DNA of 64,000 bases from Zygnema cylindricum (GCA_037447655.1 JBBHKE010001552.1:126001-190000), one strand, 5' to 3'. Shown: positions 25,771 through 43,038, counted from the stretch's first letter. Program-made: numbers and translations. The notes: generated by a model not told the origin, from the sequence alone.

Positions 25771-28265
25771 CTCCCATGTAGACGTATCAAATGTCGAAAT
25801 TAGCTCTGTGACGAAAAAGTGTCGTAATGTCCACCTCTCCGAACTCAAAATAATAGGGGTCTAGCCGGGTTCAATCACGGAGTGTTGTGCATCGAGGCCC
25901 TTTTTCGATATTCGTTATGTACCTATTCGGCTTTTTGTTTGGATAGTCTACACATCAAGACGCTGAATATTGGGGCATTTTACCAAGATATATGCTCTAT
26001 ATGACGAAATATTTATATCGAAATATATTCAAATGAAGTTTTCCTATCGCCCTTGGCGGCCAAAGGGGCGGGGGTGTACCTTACGTATGATATTCTGTAC
26101 ATTGTTTCCGTACTACAGTTGTACGGACCCCCAATTCCCACCAAATATATCGCGATAATTTTTATTGGTTCGAGAGAGATATATTGGGCCCGTTTGATAT
26201 TCAATATATTTAATATTGAATTCATCACGATAAGAAATACCTCGATGCACAACACTACTCTACTGTATTTTAGTTCAATGAGTTCAATGATAATGTTGCG
26301 CACAAGTCTCTCTAACGATGATTTTTTTTAAGACATTTCTATAATTGTACGACCAACATTACAGGTTGAAGTATTTTGGACGATCTTCCATCATGTAGAG
26401 CTTGTGAACCACGTATTCTAATTTGAGTGGCACCACGTAAGTCAATATCAAATATGAAAAAACGTAAAAAAAAAATCACATCGACCGAATTTAGCATAAA
26501 ATCTTCAATTTTTCGAACGTGTGTTTGCATATTAAGTCATCGTACAACAAAATTCTTGCACTCTTTCCAATTGCAAAGGGAGGGGAGGGTAACGAAGTAA
26601 GGATGGTAACAATAGCGTGAAAAATAGCGTTGCAATAAATAGTGTGTCGAAAGAACGTTGTCATAAATAGCGTGATGAAAGAGCATTGACGACAATTTTT
26701 TGATTTTTCGCTATATTTTGGTGGACTCGCGTCCACTTTATCTAAAGGTACATATCATGTGCAAATTTTAGGAATTTCGGTGGTAGTCTTTCATGGCACA
26801 TATCTTTATCAACCACGTATCAAACTCTTCCATTTTCTTATTTTACTACCCACTTCGGGTAGGTGGGTAGTCAAATAAAGGACCGATTAGAGTGATGCTT
26901 TAAGGATGAATGGTTAGCGATCATTGTCACCTCCAAGACCCTTGGAGAATATTAGGAAGATTATGTGTAATATTGTTTTTAGTGTGGTGCATTGGTAGCC
27001 ATTTGTTGATAACGAATATTCCTTTTTTTTACCTGCCAATAATCGATATAATTGCACGATATGTCGGTACCCATGTTATTGCGATAAAAAAAATGTAAAT
27101 AACGGTTTTTTATCGTGATAACACACGCTCGATAACTCCGTACTCTGATACATAATGGATTTTTGACAAAAGTTTAAATGCCCCCACCCCCTCCCCCTCA
27201 ATCGCGACATCACCGTACTCGTTCTGTACTTTATTCACGTAATATTTATACGAGCCAACCGTGTGACTAATAACTATTGACGATATGTTGTTGTTGTTTC
27301 TAAAGCGATATATTGGGACCCCTCACCGTTCGATAGGCTGTCGAATCGATTTTATCGCGACAAGTTTTTACCAGATACATACCCTAGTTGTTTTGCTTAT
27401 AAAAACAAATCAACTGCTACGGTCTAAGCTATGGCCCCGTGTGCCAAAATAAGGGGTTTTTTATGTCGTTTTCCTCAAAAACTTAGCGCCATAATACCAA
27501 AGTTACAACCATACGAATAAATTACAAAAATATAGAGAGGGTCTGCATTATCTTCAAATTTATAATGTATCACAAAATCGCGTTTTGTGTTTTCTGACCC
27601 GCGACCATGTCATCTTCAATCTTTACCTTAAAGCACATCGACGTTGTGTTTTAAAACAAAGTAACAACGCTCTACAGATAGATAAACAAATTCGCACGTG
27701 TCAAACAAATTTCAAGAGTTTTCCACTATTTGAAGCGACGAGAAAAACTACACGGTTTGTTTCTGTTTATTGCTTGCATCATATATGATTATTTTTTACA
27801 GGGGTCTAAAGGCTTCAATGCCATTTCACGGAATGATGAAAGATACGTGAATGCACCACTCCAACTTGCACTCACTACCTCTCTCGCCTTGTGCCCCAAT
27901 CACCAACAAACGCGCCTATTTTTTTTTCTTTCTATTTTGCAGGGGCCTCGTACGTCTTCCATGTCAGGCAAATATATGAGACGGACCAAAATGTTGCATA
28001 AAATACGATGTGTCTTGTGACGTAGGATTTTTTTTTTTAATATGGTGCGTCAAGATAAATTTTAAATGTTGACAGCTCCGTTTAAAATCAGGGCATTGTC
28101 GAAGTATACACTTATTATAGCCTTAAGTAGTAATTTCGTTATTACGCATTGGGACACCTTGAAAAACATATATGGAGAATCTTTGATGCAATACAAAGTA
28201 AGTTCGCTATGCTACAATTACATGGGGCCGTAGCCTTAGTAACGAGAGGTCATTATTTTTGTAAA

Positions 28266-28489
28266 GTACACCGTTTATCGTTATTAGTGTTAATAATTTT
28301 CTTTGCCACTTAAAACATCTTTTCTACGTACACACTCGTCCGATTTTCAGTTTGAGACCGCCAATCGGAAGCTGACAAACTTACCTTTTAGTCGGAACCG
28401 TCATATCCACAATCAAACGTGTGTGTAAGGAGAACAAATGTTTTAAGAGACTAAAAAAACATTAACATTAATAGCGATTCACGGTGTAC
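28266..28489. mobile_element. Complete 224-bp MITE with ~60-bp terminal inverted repeats
   Basis: The left end GTACACCGTTTATCGTTATT and the right end TAGCGATTCACGGTGTAC are inverted copies. The pairing continues inward through TTAGTGTTAAT, CACTTAAAACAT and CGTACACAC against GTGTGTAAGG, ATGTTTTAAG and ATTAACATTAA. The interior carries CCGCCAATCGGAAGCTGA. It has no coding capacity. Confidence 0.85.
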
Positions 28490-28629
28490 CCCACTTTTTG
28501 TTTGATTGAACTTCACCCTAATGTTGAAATATATGTGACGCCAAGATAGATTTAATAATAAATGTTGCAATTTCGCAAGAGTGAAGCTAAGCAGGAAGTA
28601 ATTTATTTCAACTTATGAAGCGACCCTTA

Positions 28630-29574
28630 GGGTTCGTCCCCATGTATTAAAGTGTCTACTTTTCTTTGTCCCTTTGTCCTTAAATTTAGGGAACTTTAAC
28701 AAAAAATTTTCACGAGAAAATAATTTTTACCAAAGTAGAGTGAACGTCAATTCATACTTTGGATGTACGACGTGTTTGCCGTCATGTGAGCGCATTTTAG
28801 CGTTTTCCCCATTTCGTCCCCCGGGCAAGAGAATCCAGCCCAAAATAAATTTTCATCCAAAATCACCTCGAGGGGTTGATTTTAGTTCAAGTACCACCCA
28901 AACAACGAATGAAAAACGAACCACGCACGCGCCACACGATTTGTAATTTTTTTGGACGAGGGAGAGTCCTCGCTATTTTTATCCGTGCTCGTCACGCGCT
29001 CTGTACGGAAACAAAATTGCAGTGGTCTTGGACTTCCACTTGCATTCATGGGTCCTTTGCATAATATTTTGCCGTCATCGCCTCTCCTCTCTCCCTCTCA
29101 CACTATCGCTTGTATCTCACACTTTTTAGAATGAGACACGACAATATTGGTATAAAATGAAAGATCTTTGAAAAATATTTTTTTGATTTTTTTAAGCTTT
29201 TTATTTAACGGCAAGTCGAATGAGAAAAGTAGGAAAAGCGAAATCGGGAAACCGTGGCGGAAAGTTCTTGAATCCGTGACGTCGACGCTGTCACAAGTGA
29301 GCGTGACGTCACAATGGCACCAAACCCTAAACATATGCAATTTCAAAAAAATATAGACGTCTACAACTGTCGCTATTTTTGTTGGCGTCACCAATCGTCC
29401 GAAGTTTCGTAGTCGCCTTCAATCGTCACAAAGTTGTACCTACGTCTACAACCGTCACATGTCAAAGTTCCGATTTCATTTTCGCACATTGGGACGCTCT
29501 TCAAAGTAGTACGGAGAATCTTCACTACAGTCCAAAATACTTTATAAAAGTACCGATTACATGGGGACACACCC
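28630..29574. mobile_element. 945-bp PIF/Harbinger-like non-autonomous element
   Basis: The terminal inverted repeats read GGGTTCGTCCCCATGTATT and, on the other strand from the right end, GGGTGTGTCCCCATGTAAT. It is flanked by TTA (28627-28629) and TAA (29575-29577), consistent with a 3-bp T(W)A target site. The interior aligns along its whole length with 43311-44258. No transposase frame is present. Confidence 0.75.
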
Positions 29575-31740
29575 TAAGGAATATTTATTTAGTTAGATTT
29601 TACACCTTTCTAAAGTCACAAACAGGAGAACATGAAAGTACACAAAATGATGGCAAAAGTCAAAAGTACAAGTTTTGTCTTTTCAATCTTATCACGGAAG
29701 AGAATGTACGACCAATTGACCTTTTCCGGTATAGCGACAGAAAATAGTACGAGAGTCGTATCGTACAAAGACTAGAACTGTTCTGGAATCCAGCGCCGAC
29801 TAAAAAATGTCGGCGACGGTTGATGTGATTGGTTCATGATGTGACCCATGCTGTAAATTCTGTCATAACAAACGTCCGCCAGACCTGGCAGTTCCGTCAC
29901 GGTAGATGCACACCTGGACGGATCTGAATCGACGGTTTAGATTGAATATTATGTGACGAGGCACCACGTAACTTTTGTCTCTTGCGGTCTCGCGTTTTCA
30001 GTAGGACTTGCAGGTTAACGTACAGCGTCAGTCGGACAAAAATCTTGTAACCGACCAGTAACACGTAGGCTTCTTATTCTGGTGACAGTTTATGACTATT
30101 TTGTCGTTATTTGCATGTAAGAGACTTGTGTCCTTTGACTGAGAAATCAAAAGAGATACTCGGCATCTTTCATTGGAACGTTTGCTAGAAGACGAAATTT
30201 CTCTACAAGTGGGAGAACGCCACCAACTAATAAGTACAGATTTACATAAGACGTGTAGAAGGCCCAACGGTCCCCCTTCAAATCGAAAAAATCAACGGCT
30301 GAAAATATCCTTTTTTTGATCTCAAGCTGCATCTACGCCGTTTCCTATTCGTGCATGCTAGAAATTTACGGTAGAACATTTTGTATCTTGACGGTCAATA
30401 AATTGACGGTGGATACAATCTTTTTCCCTTGGTGCGCTGGACTGCAGGTGGCTTGTCAGTACAGGATGTAACTAGCTTGTCCGTACAGGATGTAAGTTGG
30501 TTCAACCGCTGTACGCCACATCTTTTCTAACGCAGCAACAAAGATTTGAAATCAGCCGTTGAAATATATTTCTCGAATCTGGCACGTGCGGAGGTGTTCA
30601 CATATCTGCGTCAACAACAAATCTAGATCTAATTGCCATCTGCTCTCACAATCCGACAAAAAAATGTCAAAAATGACAAAAAAATTGCAAAAAAACAAAT
30701 AGGGAATCAAATAGCGATCGAACCTCGTTCGGAAAAATAAATGCTATAAAAAATAAATATTCGTACACGCCAAAGGTACGTTTCACGTAAACAGGTATTC
30801 CGCAATATCATTGGACGACAGATTTGTCATAGAATCTGACCGTCAGATATTATTTCCAGAGAATCTCGAACGTTAAAAATCTCTCATATATATTTTTCAG
30901 TGGATCCGAATGCATCTTCTCTCAAATCTGTCCAAAAAAATTTAAAATTGTCATTTGTCGGTGAGGAGAGAATCTTCTGGGTTCGTACGTCCGTACCTTA
31001 CACCGAATCTCGAATATCCACCAATCCGGTAAGAGTCATGTGAAATTTCAAATCCCGGACGTGACCAGCGAATCTCCGCCGCTCATCTTCCTCAGGATTG
31101 TGGAGCACTATTCCGTACATCATCAGTTCCGTACACATTTTTGTCTAACATCCGTGACATCTGATTTAGTGTGGATACTCTAAGATTCGTAATAAGATCT
31201 TGAATATAGTATTGACAATAATATTTTGGATCCTTGTTAAGGATTCTGACAAAATACAGCGTCACATTTTGACACAAAATAAAGTGTGGATAAATGTGTC
31301 CCTCGTTTGGGCGGACAAGTAATTAGAATCCACACTAAATCCACTTTCTTGTCGTTTTGGGGTTTTAGTGCTAATATTGAAACGTACACCGAATAGGATT
31401 CGCAGCGCCGTGATTAGTCGAAAAAAAATCAATATCTGACCGGATTCGACAGGAAATTTTTGGAATCTGCCCAAAAATCAGCTACGGAGAATCTCGTATC
31501 GCACGAGTCGGGGATCAGGAGCTCTCATTGGCTGACTGGATCATCGGGCAGATAACAAAAAAGTTATCCCTCCTCTCCCCGCCAAAAAATCGGCTCCTCC
31601 GAATCTCCAGTCAGTCTCAACCGCCCGTTTTCCACCTTCCTCGATTCCTATTGGTCCACGAAGTCCTAGTCCCGATTCCACACATAGATTTTGAATATTT
31701 TTACGGTCAGATAAAAAAAAATCTAAACATTTCAATACAT

Positions 31741-31920
31741 TTTGAACCTTTTCTTTTTCTGTTTTTTTTTCATATTTTCTCGATTTTTTCCACTTTTTTC
31801 CTTCATTTTTCGTACTTTTTTCCTGTTTTATTTCGTTTTCTCTCATTTTTTCTCGTTTTTTTTTTTTCCCCCTTTTTTTTCCTTTTTTTTTCGTACTTTT
31901 TTTCGTACTTTTTTTCTGAC
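31741..31920. repeat. T-rich low-complexity tract
   Basis: TTTTTTC-type runs are broken by TCGTAC words. The long Phe-rich and Lys-rich open frames here on both strands are by-products of the composition. Confidence 0.8.
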
Positions 31921-32234
31921 GCAGTCTCCCACATGTCAGAACCTCTTCCGCCGCAATCCTCCGTTTCGTATATCTCATCCGTACATTTAATATGACCCGT
32001 ACAATACGTACGATTAGTACGTTTCGTACGATATAAAAATTTTCGCATTCAAATTTTCCAAATTTTCAAAATTTTCGAGGCGCCCACGAAATCTCGATTT
32101 TTACCACCAAAATTCGCCGCCCGGGAAACCGAATTTTCTGATTTTTTTTTTGGGGGATATAATTTGAAAAAACAATCGAAAATCTCAGATCCCCTCCCAA
32201 AATCTTCCCTCACTCTCTCAGATCTGTCCCTCCA

Positions 32235-32328
32235 CTCTCACGATTTCCCTCTCCCCCTCCCCGTCTCTCTCTGTCTCCCTCTCTTTCTCTCCCTCTCTTT
32301 CTCTCCCTCTCTCTCTCTCCCTCTCTCC

Positions 32329-32361
<33 letters not shown>

Positions 32362-32390
32362 CCTCTCCCTTCACTCTCTCTCTTGCTTCC
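32235..32390. repeat. CT/CCCTCT microsatellite before the DAHP synthase start codon
   Basis: A pyrimidine tract of (CT)n and CCCTCT units ends about 25 bp before ATG 32415. Its position suits a pyrimidine-rich 5' leader or promoter element. Both reading frames through it stay open only because it lacks A and G. Confidence 0.85.
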
Positions 32391-32414
32391 CGGCTTGTCC
32401 GAAACCGGTCAACG

Positions 32415-36024
<3,610 letters not shown>

Positions 36025-38549
36025 AGTTAAAAAACCTTATAAACTGTATTTGTAGTATTTGGGAAGTATCGAGGAAAGGGCTGGGGTGAGCAAAGATAAT
36101 AGGCATCCTTATGGGCACTTTTCTGGAGGATTTACTACCCAGATGCGTTTGATCTCCGGCGATTGAAGAATGAAGAGAAGAAAATCGAAGAAAGTTGAAA
36201 ATTGGACAAGATATATTGTGGATGGGGCAAGATTTAAGTAGATTAGTGTGAATATTAGGTCGATGGAAAGAAGGATGGATGAAATTATGTGAAAGGAGAA
36301 GAGAGTGAGAAAGAGACTTACTCCAGCAAAAAAGATAATCGCTTACGTCGTAAAATATTTTCATCCTGGGAAGAAAACATTGTTAGTAAGTCGTTGATGT
36401 CTAGGATATTTGAATGCCGGATAGAACTTCATAGTTTGGGATTTTTTAGTGGGTGGACATTTATTAGTTTTTATGCGACATTTTGTGGGTTTCTTTTTTG
36501 TTTTTACCTTTTTTGAATACTATACAGACGTCACCTTTAAAAGAATGCCCTGTATTACCTTTCAGCGGACCTCCCATGAAATGATTTGTGTGAAATTTGT
36601 CCGTTTGTGGTGGTTATGCTAAAAAAAGTCTCACTAGGTTTTTTTTTTGTTTTTTCCCATACATTATTTTCGGTAGTATACCGTTGCACTTTTCTTGGTA
36701 AGTTTTTGTCTTGGTATAAGCATTCACACATGTCTTGGATTATGTAAACATAAAAAAACCAGGTCGTAAAAAATCCCGCTCGCACATATTCGTCCGACAG
36801 CCGCGTTTCGACCGTGTGAATGTACGATTTGTGTACGATTTGTCAGATTTTGTACGGAAACTTATATTAGTGTAAGCATGTTTGCGACCGACATTTTTTT
36901 TTTCAAAGATCCAAATTACCATAATCAAACAATTAGAATGTATGATTTTTTCCAAAATTTTCAAATTCTTAAATAGCGTACACCACGGTAATTATTTGTA
37001 TGCGCTAATGAAACCTACACGCTAATAGCGATTGGCGGTGTAGTTTTAACTGTGAATCGCTTTTAGTTTATGTTACGTTAATTGCATCCCAGTTTTTTCT
37101 GCTTTCACCAAAAAATTGGTTAAACTTTTGTTTTCCTTAACGTCTTTCTGCAGCTCATGATTGTTTGCACCATATGGACCGAAGATAAAGTAATTTCAGT
37201 TGTTGAAATAGTAATTTTTTCTGATCTCTAGAAGTTTCATGCCTGTGGACAAATTTCAACCAAAGTGACTATTGGGCAGAAATTAGGCCTTTAATTTGGT
37301 TCTCTGTATTTGTCTACCCGAAAAGGTGCAACCGACTATGTTACTAACCTCATTTTTTTTAATAACACAGTTCTACTGTCCATCGTTCACATCATTTAAA
37401 GTTACCAACATTAAACAGTCCTAATTATTTCTTAATGCTGATAGTGATTCACGGTTTAGTGTAATTCCAAGTTTGGAAATTCATACAGCAATGTACTATT
37501 ATGGACAACAATATTTAGTGATACTGCAAACGTCCTTTTCGGCTCCTTTCCTGCAAAACCAGTTTGTAATAATAATACTTACAATAACCAGTTTATCAAC
37601 CATGCTTATGTCAGATAAAAGTTCACTATCTGCTGTATAAGAATACTTACCAAATTTATTGAAAAGCGCGATGGTAAACCACCCAGTATGGACTAAAAAA
37701 CTATTGACCACCAGCAGGAATTAATGTAGAAACCCAAACAAAAATATCAGTATTACTTTTTGCACAAACCCACCCTCAAACAATCACAATACTGATTTTT
37801 TTTGCTTTTTTTTTCCTTTGTTAAATTTTTTTTTTTACTATCTTTAACACATAAGTTGCTCGAAACAAACAAGTGAAACCTATGTTGACAGTCTCCAGTA
37901 TTCAGAGAGGAAACATCGAAGAAAAAATAGAAGGAGAAAAAGGAGAAGGATAAGGAGAAGACAAAAAAGAAGAAGGACGAAGGAGGAGAAGAAGGAGATG
38001 ACAGAGGAGGAGGTGGAGGAGGAGGAGAAGACAAAGAAGGAGAAGACGGAGGCGGAGGAGGAGGAGGAGGAGGAGGAGGAGGAGAGAAGGTGAAGCAAGA
38101 AGGAGAAGAAAGAGAAGGAGAAAAAGGAAAAGAATGAGAAGAAGGAGAAGAAGATTGAGGAGGGGAAGAAGGAGAAGACAAAGTAAAAGGAAAAGTAGGT
38201 GAATGAGGAGGAGGAGGAAGAGAATGAGAAGAAGAGAAGGCAAAAAAGGACAAGAAGGAGAAAAAGGAGAAGGAGAATGAGGAGAAGAAGGAGAAGACAA
38301 AGGAGGAGGAGAAAAAGGAGAAGGAAAGAGCAGGTGAAGAGGGAGAAGAAGGAGAAGAAGAAAAACGAGGAGAAGAAAGAGAAGAAGCCGCCGAGGGAAA
38401 GAAAGAGGACAAGAACGAGAAGGAGGAGGAGGAGAAGGAGAAGAAGGAGAAGAAGGAGAAGAAGGAGAAAGAAGGAGAAGAAGAAGGTTAACAAATCACA
38501 TTATGAAATGTCACATTAGACGGCAACTGAAATCTTTCCCTTTTTTCCA
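36025..38549. other. Intergenic region between convergent DAHP synthase and RimP-like genes
   Basis: No exon was recognised. The stretch includes MITE-end motifs (37018-37042 and about 37436-37460) and a polypurine tract (37915-38490) lying just downstream of the RimP-like stop codon. Confidence 0.55.
37915..38490. repeat. ~575-bp polypurine (GAAGGAGAA)n tract
   Basis: The plus strand is almost purely purine, with irregular GAAGGAGAA, GAGGAGGAG and GAAAAAGGAGAA units. Long Lys/Glu-rich (+) and Ser/Phe/Leu-rich (-) open frames in it are compositional. Confidence 0.9.
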
Positions 38550-41500
38550 TTAAACATCAAGAAACAATCGCACAAATTTTATGTCCAAGAGTTGTATCTT
38601 AACTACTCTCTCCCTTTGTTTCTTAGACAAACCCCTTCCTTTTCCTTTTGCCTCACGATTCATCCGTACATTTGCAATTTTCCATGAAGAAAACCCATTT
38701 CCATCATCAACTTCTAAAATGTTTAACACCTCCTCCATGACTTTATCGCCCTCGATATACTTCACAAACATAGGAATTTCTTTGAACCTCTCCAAATCTC
38801 CCGGTATCCTTAGAAAACGTTCGGCTCCAGGAGACGAGACCTGTGAATGCAAAAAACCACATTGGTCTTTTTTTCTTTACTGCCAAAGCTTGATAATATC
38901 CACTCTCATACCGGTGATCCCCATGTAAATATCTGAGAAATGGTTGTAAACACCATCATGATACATTGAATGAACTGAAAATAGTTGTTACTGCCAATTT
39001 GGGTTTCATTTTTTCCTTTTTCTGTTTACACATTTTGTTTCTTGCTTCAAAAAAATCATGAATTCCCCATCATCAATGTCAAATTCAATATTAGAACGTG
39101 TAGAAGTCCTTATGTACAAGCCCTTTTTATACATCTATTAAACTATAACTAGTTTATAGTGTAGTTATATGCCATAATAATGTGCAGCTTTTAATAATTT
39201 CAAACATCTGTACAAGTCTATGTATTTTAAATTGCAATATTTCAGAAATTCCACGCAGATAAATGTACCTTTTTTGCCGGATAGGCAAAAAATGCCAAGT
39301 TTTTATAAAGTCTTTTATCCCGTCTTTACATTCGTGTATGACTCTACGATACAGAAATGTTCACCATATAGAGGTATACATCCCTAAATAAATAACATTA
39401 TTATTCCACCTTCCGGAGTCGGAAACATTGGATACAAAAAGATAAGAAACTAACGTATTAGCAGTCCTAGTTCACTTTTTTCAGTTCAACATTTTGAAGT
39501 TTGGTTACTGTTATGATAAGCATTTAGTAACACCTAATTCGTGTCAACCAACTAACCTCCACGGCGACATCGCTTGGAATCGTGCCATCTGTCCCGGCCT
39601 TCTCCAAAGCCTCATTCAAATCGCGCGAAAATTCCTCGATTTCCATGAGTGTGGGGGAGCCGTATCTGCTAAACATCTCTCCAACTTCAGTAAAACAAAA
39701 TCTAGTAAAATTCCATAAACATGAAGCCTCTCTTCCCCCCTCTCTTTCTCCCTCTCTCTCTCTCTCCATCTCACATGTTCCATACCATAAATACAACAAA
39801 CTCTAGTGAACTCCTCCCTCTCCTCCCTTTACCTCTGTCTCCATCTTACACCTTCAATATTGTAAAAATAAATAAACTCCAATAAACTCCTTTCTCCCCT
39901 CTCTCATACTCTCTCTCCATCTCACAGCTTCCATACAGCAGATGAAAAATCACTTTCAAAGACATATAACTTGATGGTTCTGGTCCATTTTCTGTCCTGC
40001 TAGTTCCTAAGCCCAAGATTACTAGTTTCCGCATCTACATACACTCATATAATATGAGTATAGTTAATAGGCGTAACTGAACTTGCAAATTACTGATGTT
40101 ACTGGCCAGAAATCGTAACAAACGTAGAAAAATATGTACAAACCATTTATACACATCTGTGTACAACAACACTGTTCTTAAATTTGCGGGATTACTGACT
40201 TTACTGACCAGTAGTCGTAGTAATCAAACATATTTCTATACGATTACTGGCCAGTAACGTCAGTACTTCTGCAATTACACCCTATCAGTTATACAATTAT
40301 TACAATTATTGGCCCGTAATGCCTGTAATCTCCTAAATGTACTCTAGAGTGTCACAACTTACCTGTCAGAAAGCTTGTCCAATCTTATCCTGACAAGAAC
40401 CCGCTCTGGGAGAACCTGAAATCCGTACAATGCCAGACTGGCACCGTACTTTTCCAGCTTTAAGACACTTTCTGCAATCTCCATTGCCACCTGTCCCCAC
40501 GAGGCTCCTCCAACTGCTACTCCTCCTCCATCACCACCATCTCCCACCTGTGAAAGAAAAAAAAACACAGACAAATTTTGAGAAAAGAGAAAAGCCAGAA
40601 GATAAAATCATCCAGTGAACAAACATCTTCGTCGTCACAGGTGAAAAAGTCAAAAACGACGTGACGTTTAAAAGAGAAACTAAAAAATTAGAACTAATTT
40701 ATCTTCTTCGGTTTGAAGTTAAACTTCTTTCCAAATCTTCTTTCTACCAAATCACATGTAGATCAACTTGATTCCTAATTTTTTAAGCATCTCGACCTCA
40801 TCCCAATCCATGGCTCACCTGTGCCTCCCCCTCTTCCTCTTCGTCCCCCCAAAGATCTTCAGTTTCGGTGATCTCGAATTCCCCGTCCTCATCTGAACCT
40901 CATGCACCCCAAAATTTTATTTGGTCAGTCACGTCAGCTTCAAACAACTGTAGAATTGCCCAAGGAATTCCTGCAAACATGGTGATGTCAACCCTTTTGG
41001 ACTTTCTGTGTTATTCTTACAAAAGCCTGACTCTCAACACCCGCAAAAGCTATTTGAGAAGTGAAGAACCTAAACAGACTACAAGAAATTACGAATTTGG
41101 TCAACTATAAGACGATGTAATGTAAGCGGCAGGCCTTTTATTCAGAATAAAATACCAACGGAGGGAAATCAATAGGTAAATCCTCAAATTGCTCCAAAAA
41201 CAGTCTACCCTTTTGCACACCCTCCATCTCCTACTCTTAATACTATTTGCGCCCCAATTCTGCGTACCTCCAATCTTGCTTATCTCGCATGCAATCACAC
41301 TTATCGTACTTCAACAAAATGACAAAAAGAAGTACGTCAAGTGTGGTCCTTGGATTCAAAAGTTGCATAGTTGAACCCAAGTTGACTTTTGATGTGGGAA
41401 CAGAAAACATCTGCAGTACAGCCACCGAAACACGGAACTGTATTGAACATAGAACGCCCTCCAGGTCCCTAGTAGACTTCCAATTTCCTATACAACTTCA

Positions 41501-43038
41501 CATGTATATTACAGCAGGTTCAAAATTAGCGTGGATCCCAAATCAGGGCGGGCCACACTAACATATGTGTGGAGGAAATAAAATTTCATCCACACTAATG
41601 ACTTAATCAGGACGAAATGGAAGGTGTGGGCCACATCACTTTACGGTTAATGTCAATTTATAAACAGTGGTTGAAATTAGGCCATACTGTGTTATGTAAA
41701 CTAAATTTCAAACTGGTAAAAACTTCATTGGGTATGCAAAACCAAGCTTGCACATTGTATTGAACAATGTGCAGTTTATCTTAAACTGCATTAGCACTTT
41801 GAACAAGACAAACAGTAAACCAATGAACCACATTATTTTATGTGCAGGTAACCTTTTCTGTATTGACTGAAGAAAAAAGACGAGTAGGGATGCCACGAAG
41901 TCATACTAGTTTAAAAAAAAATTAGAACGGTCCGCACTATTTTATTTACCCAAGTAACCAACAAACTTAGTGAGACAAACCTCGAGCTTTTAGAATGCTG
42001 ATTATCATGGATGGTGTATCAATTATGAAATTCTATGAAACCAAAAGAGACTCACAATAAATGCAGAGTCAAAATGCAGGTCTAAAACCCTATATATATT
42101 CAAACTTGAAATTGAGCAAATTGACTTCCTATTGTGAACCTCACATTCAGAACATTAAACCCGTAAAAATTGAAAACCGGTTTCATTTGACCCAAAAAAA
42201 ATGAAAACCAGCTGAACTTGACAACCTGTTAAACTTGAAAACTGATTGAGTTCGAAAACCCGTTAAACTTGAAAACCTTGACGTAACCAGCTTAGACAGT
42301 ATAACACATAAAACCTGTGCACAGCAATCCTAAAGCCTCTCACATAAGAAAAACATTGGAAACCTAAACCCTAAAAACATTCGGCAAACGCCACCGTGAA
42401 TTAATGTTGATAAAACTACCTAGGTGCCAGTTCTTTTTGGTCATTACATAGTAAAAATACTCATTAGCGGCCGGAAATAAAACAAGTTTTCAAATCCTTA
42501 ACTAGAATCAATAACCCTATAAAAGTTATCATATGATTATACTAATAATTTGCAACACGGTGTAGATTCCCTTACCGTCAAAAATAATCTCCTCATCCGA
42601 AATTTTCGCGAATTCCATCATGTCCTCCTCGTCCGTACTAGTTTCAGCTCCTTCTTCTGCTGTAACATCTTGCCAAGTGAATTCTTCCTCGGTTTCCTTC
42701 TTTCCCTTTTTCTTTCCTGCCTCTTCCACGTGTCCCTTCTTCGCCTGTAACACCGTCAAACTTAATTTCCGGGTTCCGTGTAATCCCTCTCTTGATTCCG
42801 GTAACCCTAACCCTAACCCTAACCTCAACCTATTGTAAGAAAATAATGGCAACGACACTCCAAGACTGCAGTCTTTAAGAAAACCTTTGCGAGGATTTGC
42901 AATGGAAATTACGGATTTCCGTGTGCAATTATATCCAGAACAGTAGGATTGCACATAGCCAGTTTGGAGAGACTTGGGAAGAAGACAAACGGCAGCCATG
43001 GCGCGGGAGGAGCGAGTGAGAGCTGCAAGAAAGCGCAT
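38550..43038 (-). CDS. RimP-like (UPF0090/DUF150) ribosome maturation protein, probably plastid-targeted
   Basis: RimP helps mature the small ribosomal subunit in bacteria, and plant homologues are thought to act in plastids. Exons on the minus strand: 43038-42576, 40892-40819, 40547-40363, 39665-39557, 38840-38550. Phases agree, giving 373 residues from ATG 43038 or 360 from the next ATG at 42999. The N-terminus is Ser/Arg/Leu-rich and transit-peptide-like. It is followed by a Lys/Glu-rich stretch and an acidic segment (ITETEDLWGDEEEEGEAQ). The conserved part has YGASLALYGFQVLPERVLVR, RLDKLSDRYGSP, EIEEFSRDLNEAL and the RimP hallmark VEVSSPGAERFLR, then a C-terminal segment with LSKKQRERVVK. 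Exon 1 contains a short telomere-like repeat. The upstream DNA is a nested transposon starting 66 bp before ATG 43038, shared with a divergent gene. Confidence 0.88.
42803..42824 (-). repeat. Short interstitial telomere-type repeat inside RimP-like exon 1
   Basis: AACCCTAACCCTAACCCTAACC on the plus strand is (TTAGGG)n on the coding strand. It is read in frame as part of LRLGLGLGLP. A pyrimidine-rich TTATTTTCTTACAATAG just before it, in coding orientation, also looks like a splice acceptor. Confidence 0.85.

Larger units (their letters stand above)
25256..32414. other. Large intergenic region between the divergent CapA-like and DAHP synthase genes
   Basis: No coding exon was recognised across about 7 kb. 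It contains a MITE-like copy (25571-25770), CGATATATCG-rich stretches, an intact MITE (28266-28489), a Harbinger-like element (28630-29574), a degenerate copy of that element's right end (about 28140-28240), T-rich tracts (31741-31920) and a CT microsatellite next to the DAHP synthase start. Small open frames here look random. Confidence 0.55.

Noticed and set aside
31528-31995. Phe-rich and Lys-rich open frames
   Set aside because: T-rich low-complexity DNA with no splice signals or family match.
32163-32414. N-terminal extension of DAHP synthase through the CT tract
   Set aside because: The frame is open but has no ATG, and its sequence is only the microsatellite; a leader exon cannot be shown.
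37753-38519. Long Ser/Phe- and Lys/Glu-rich open frames on both strands
   Set aside because: Purely compositional products of the polypurine tract.
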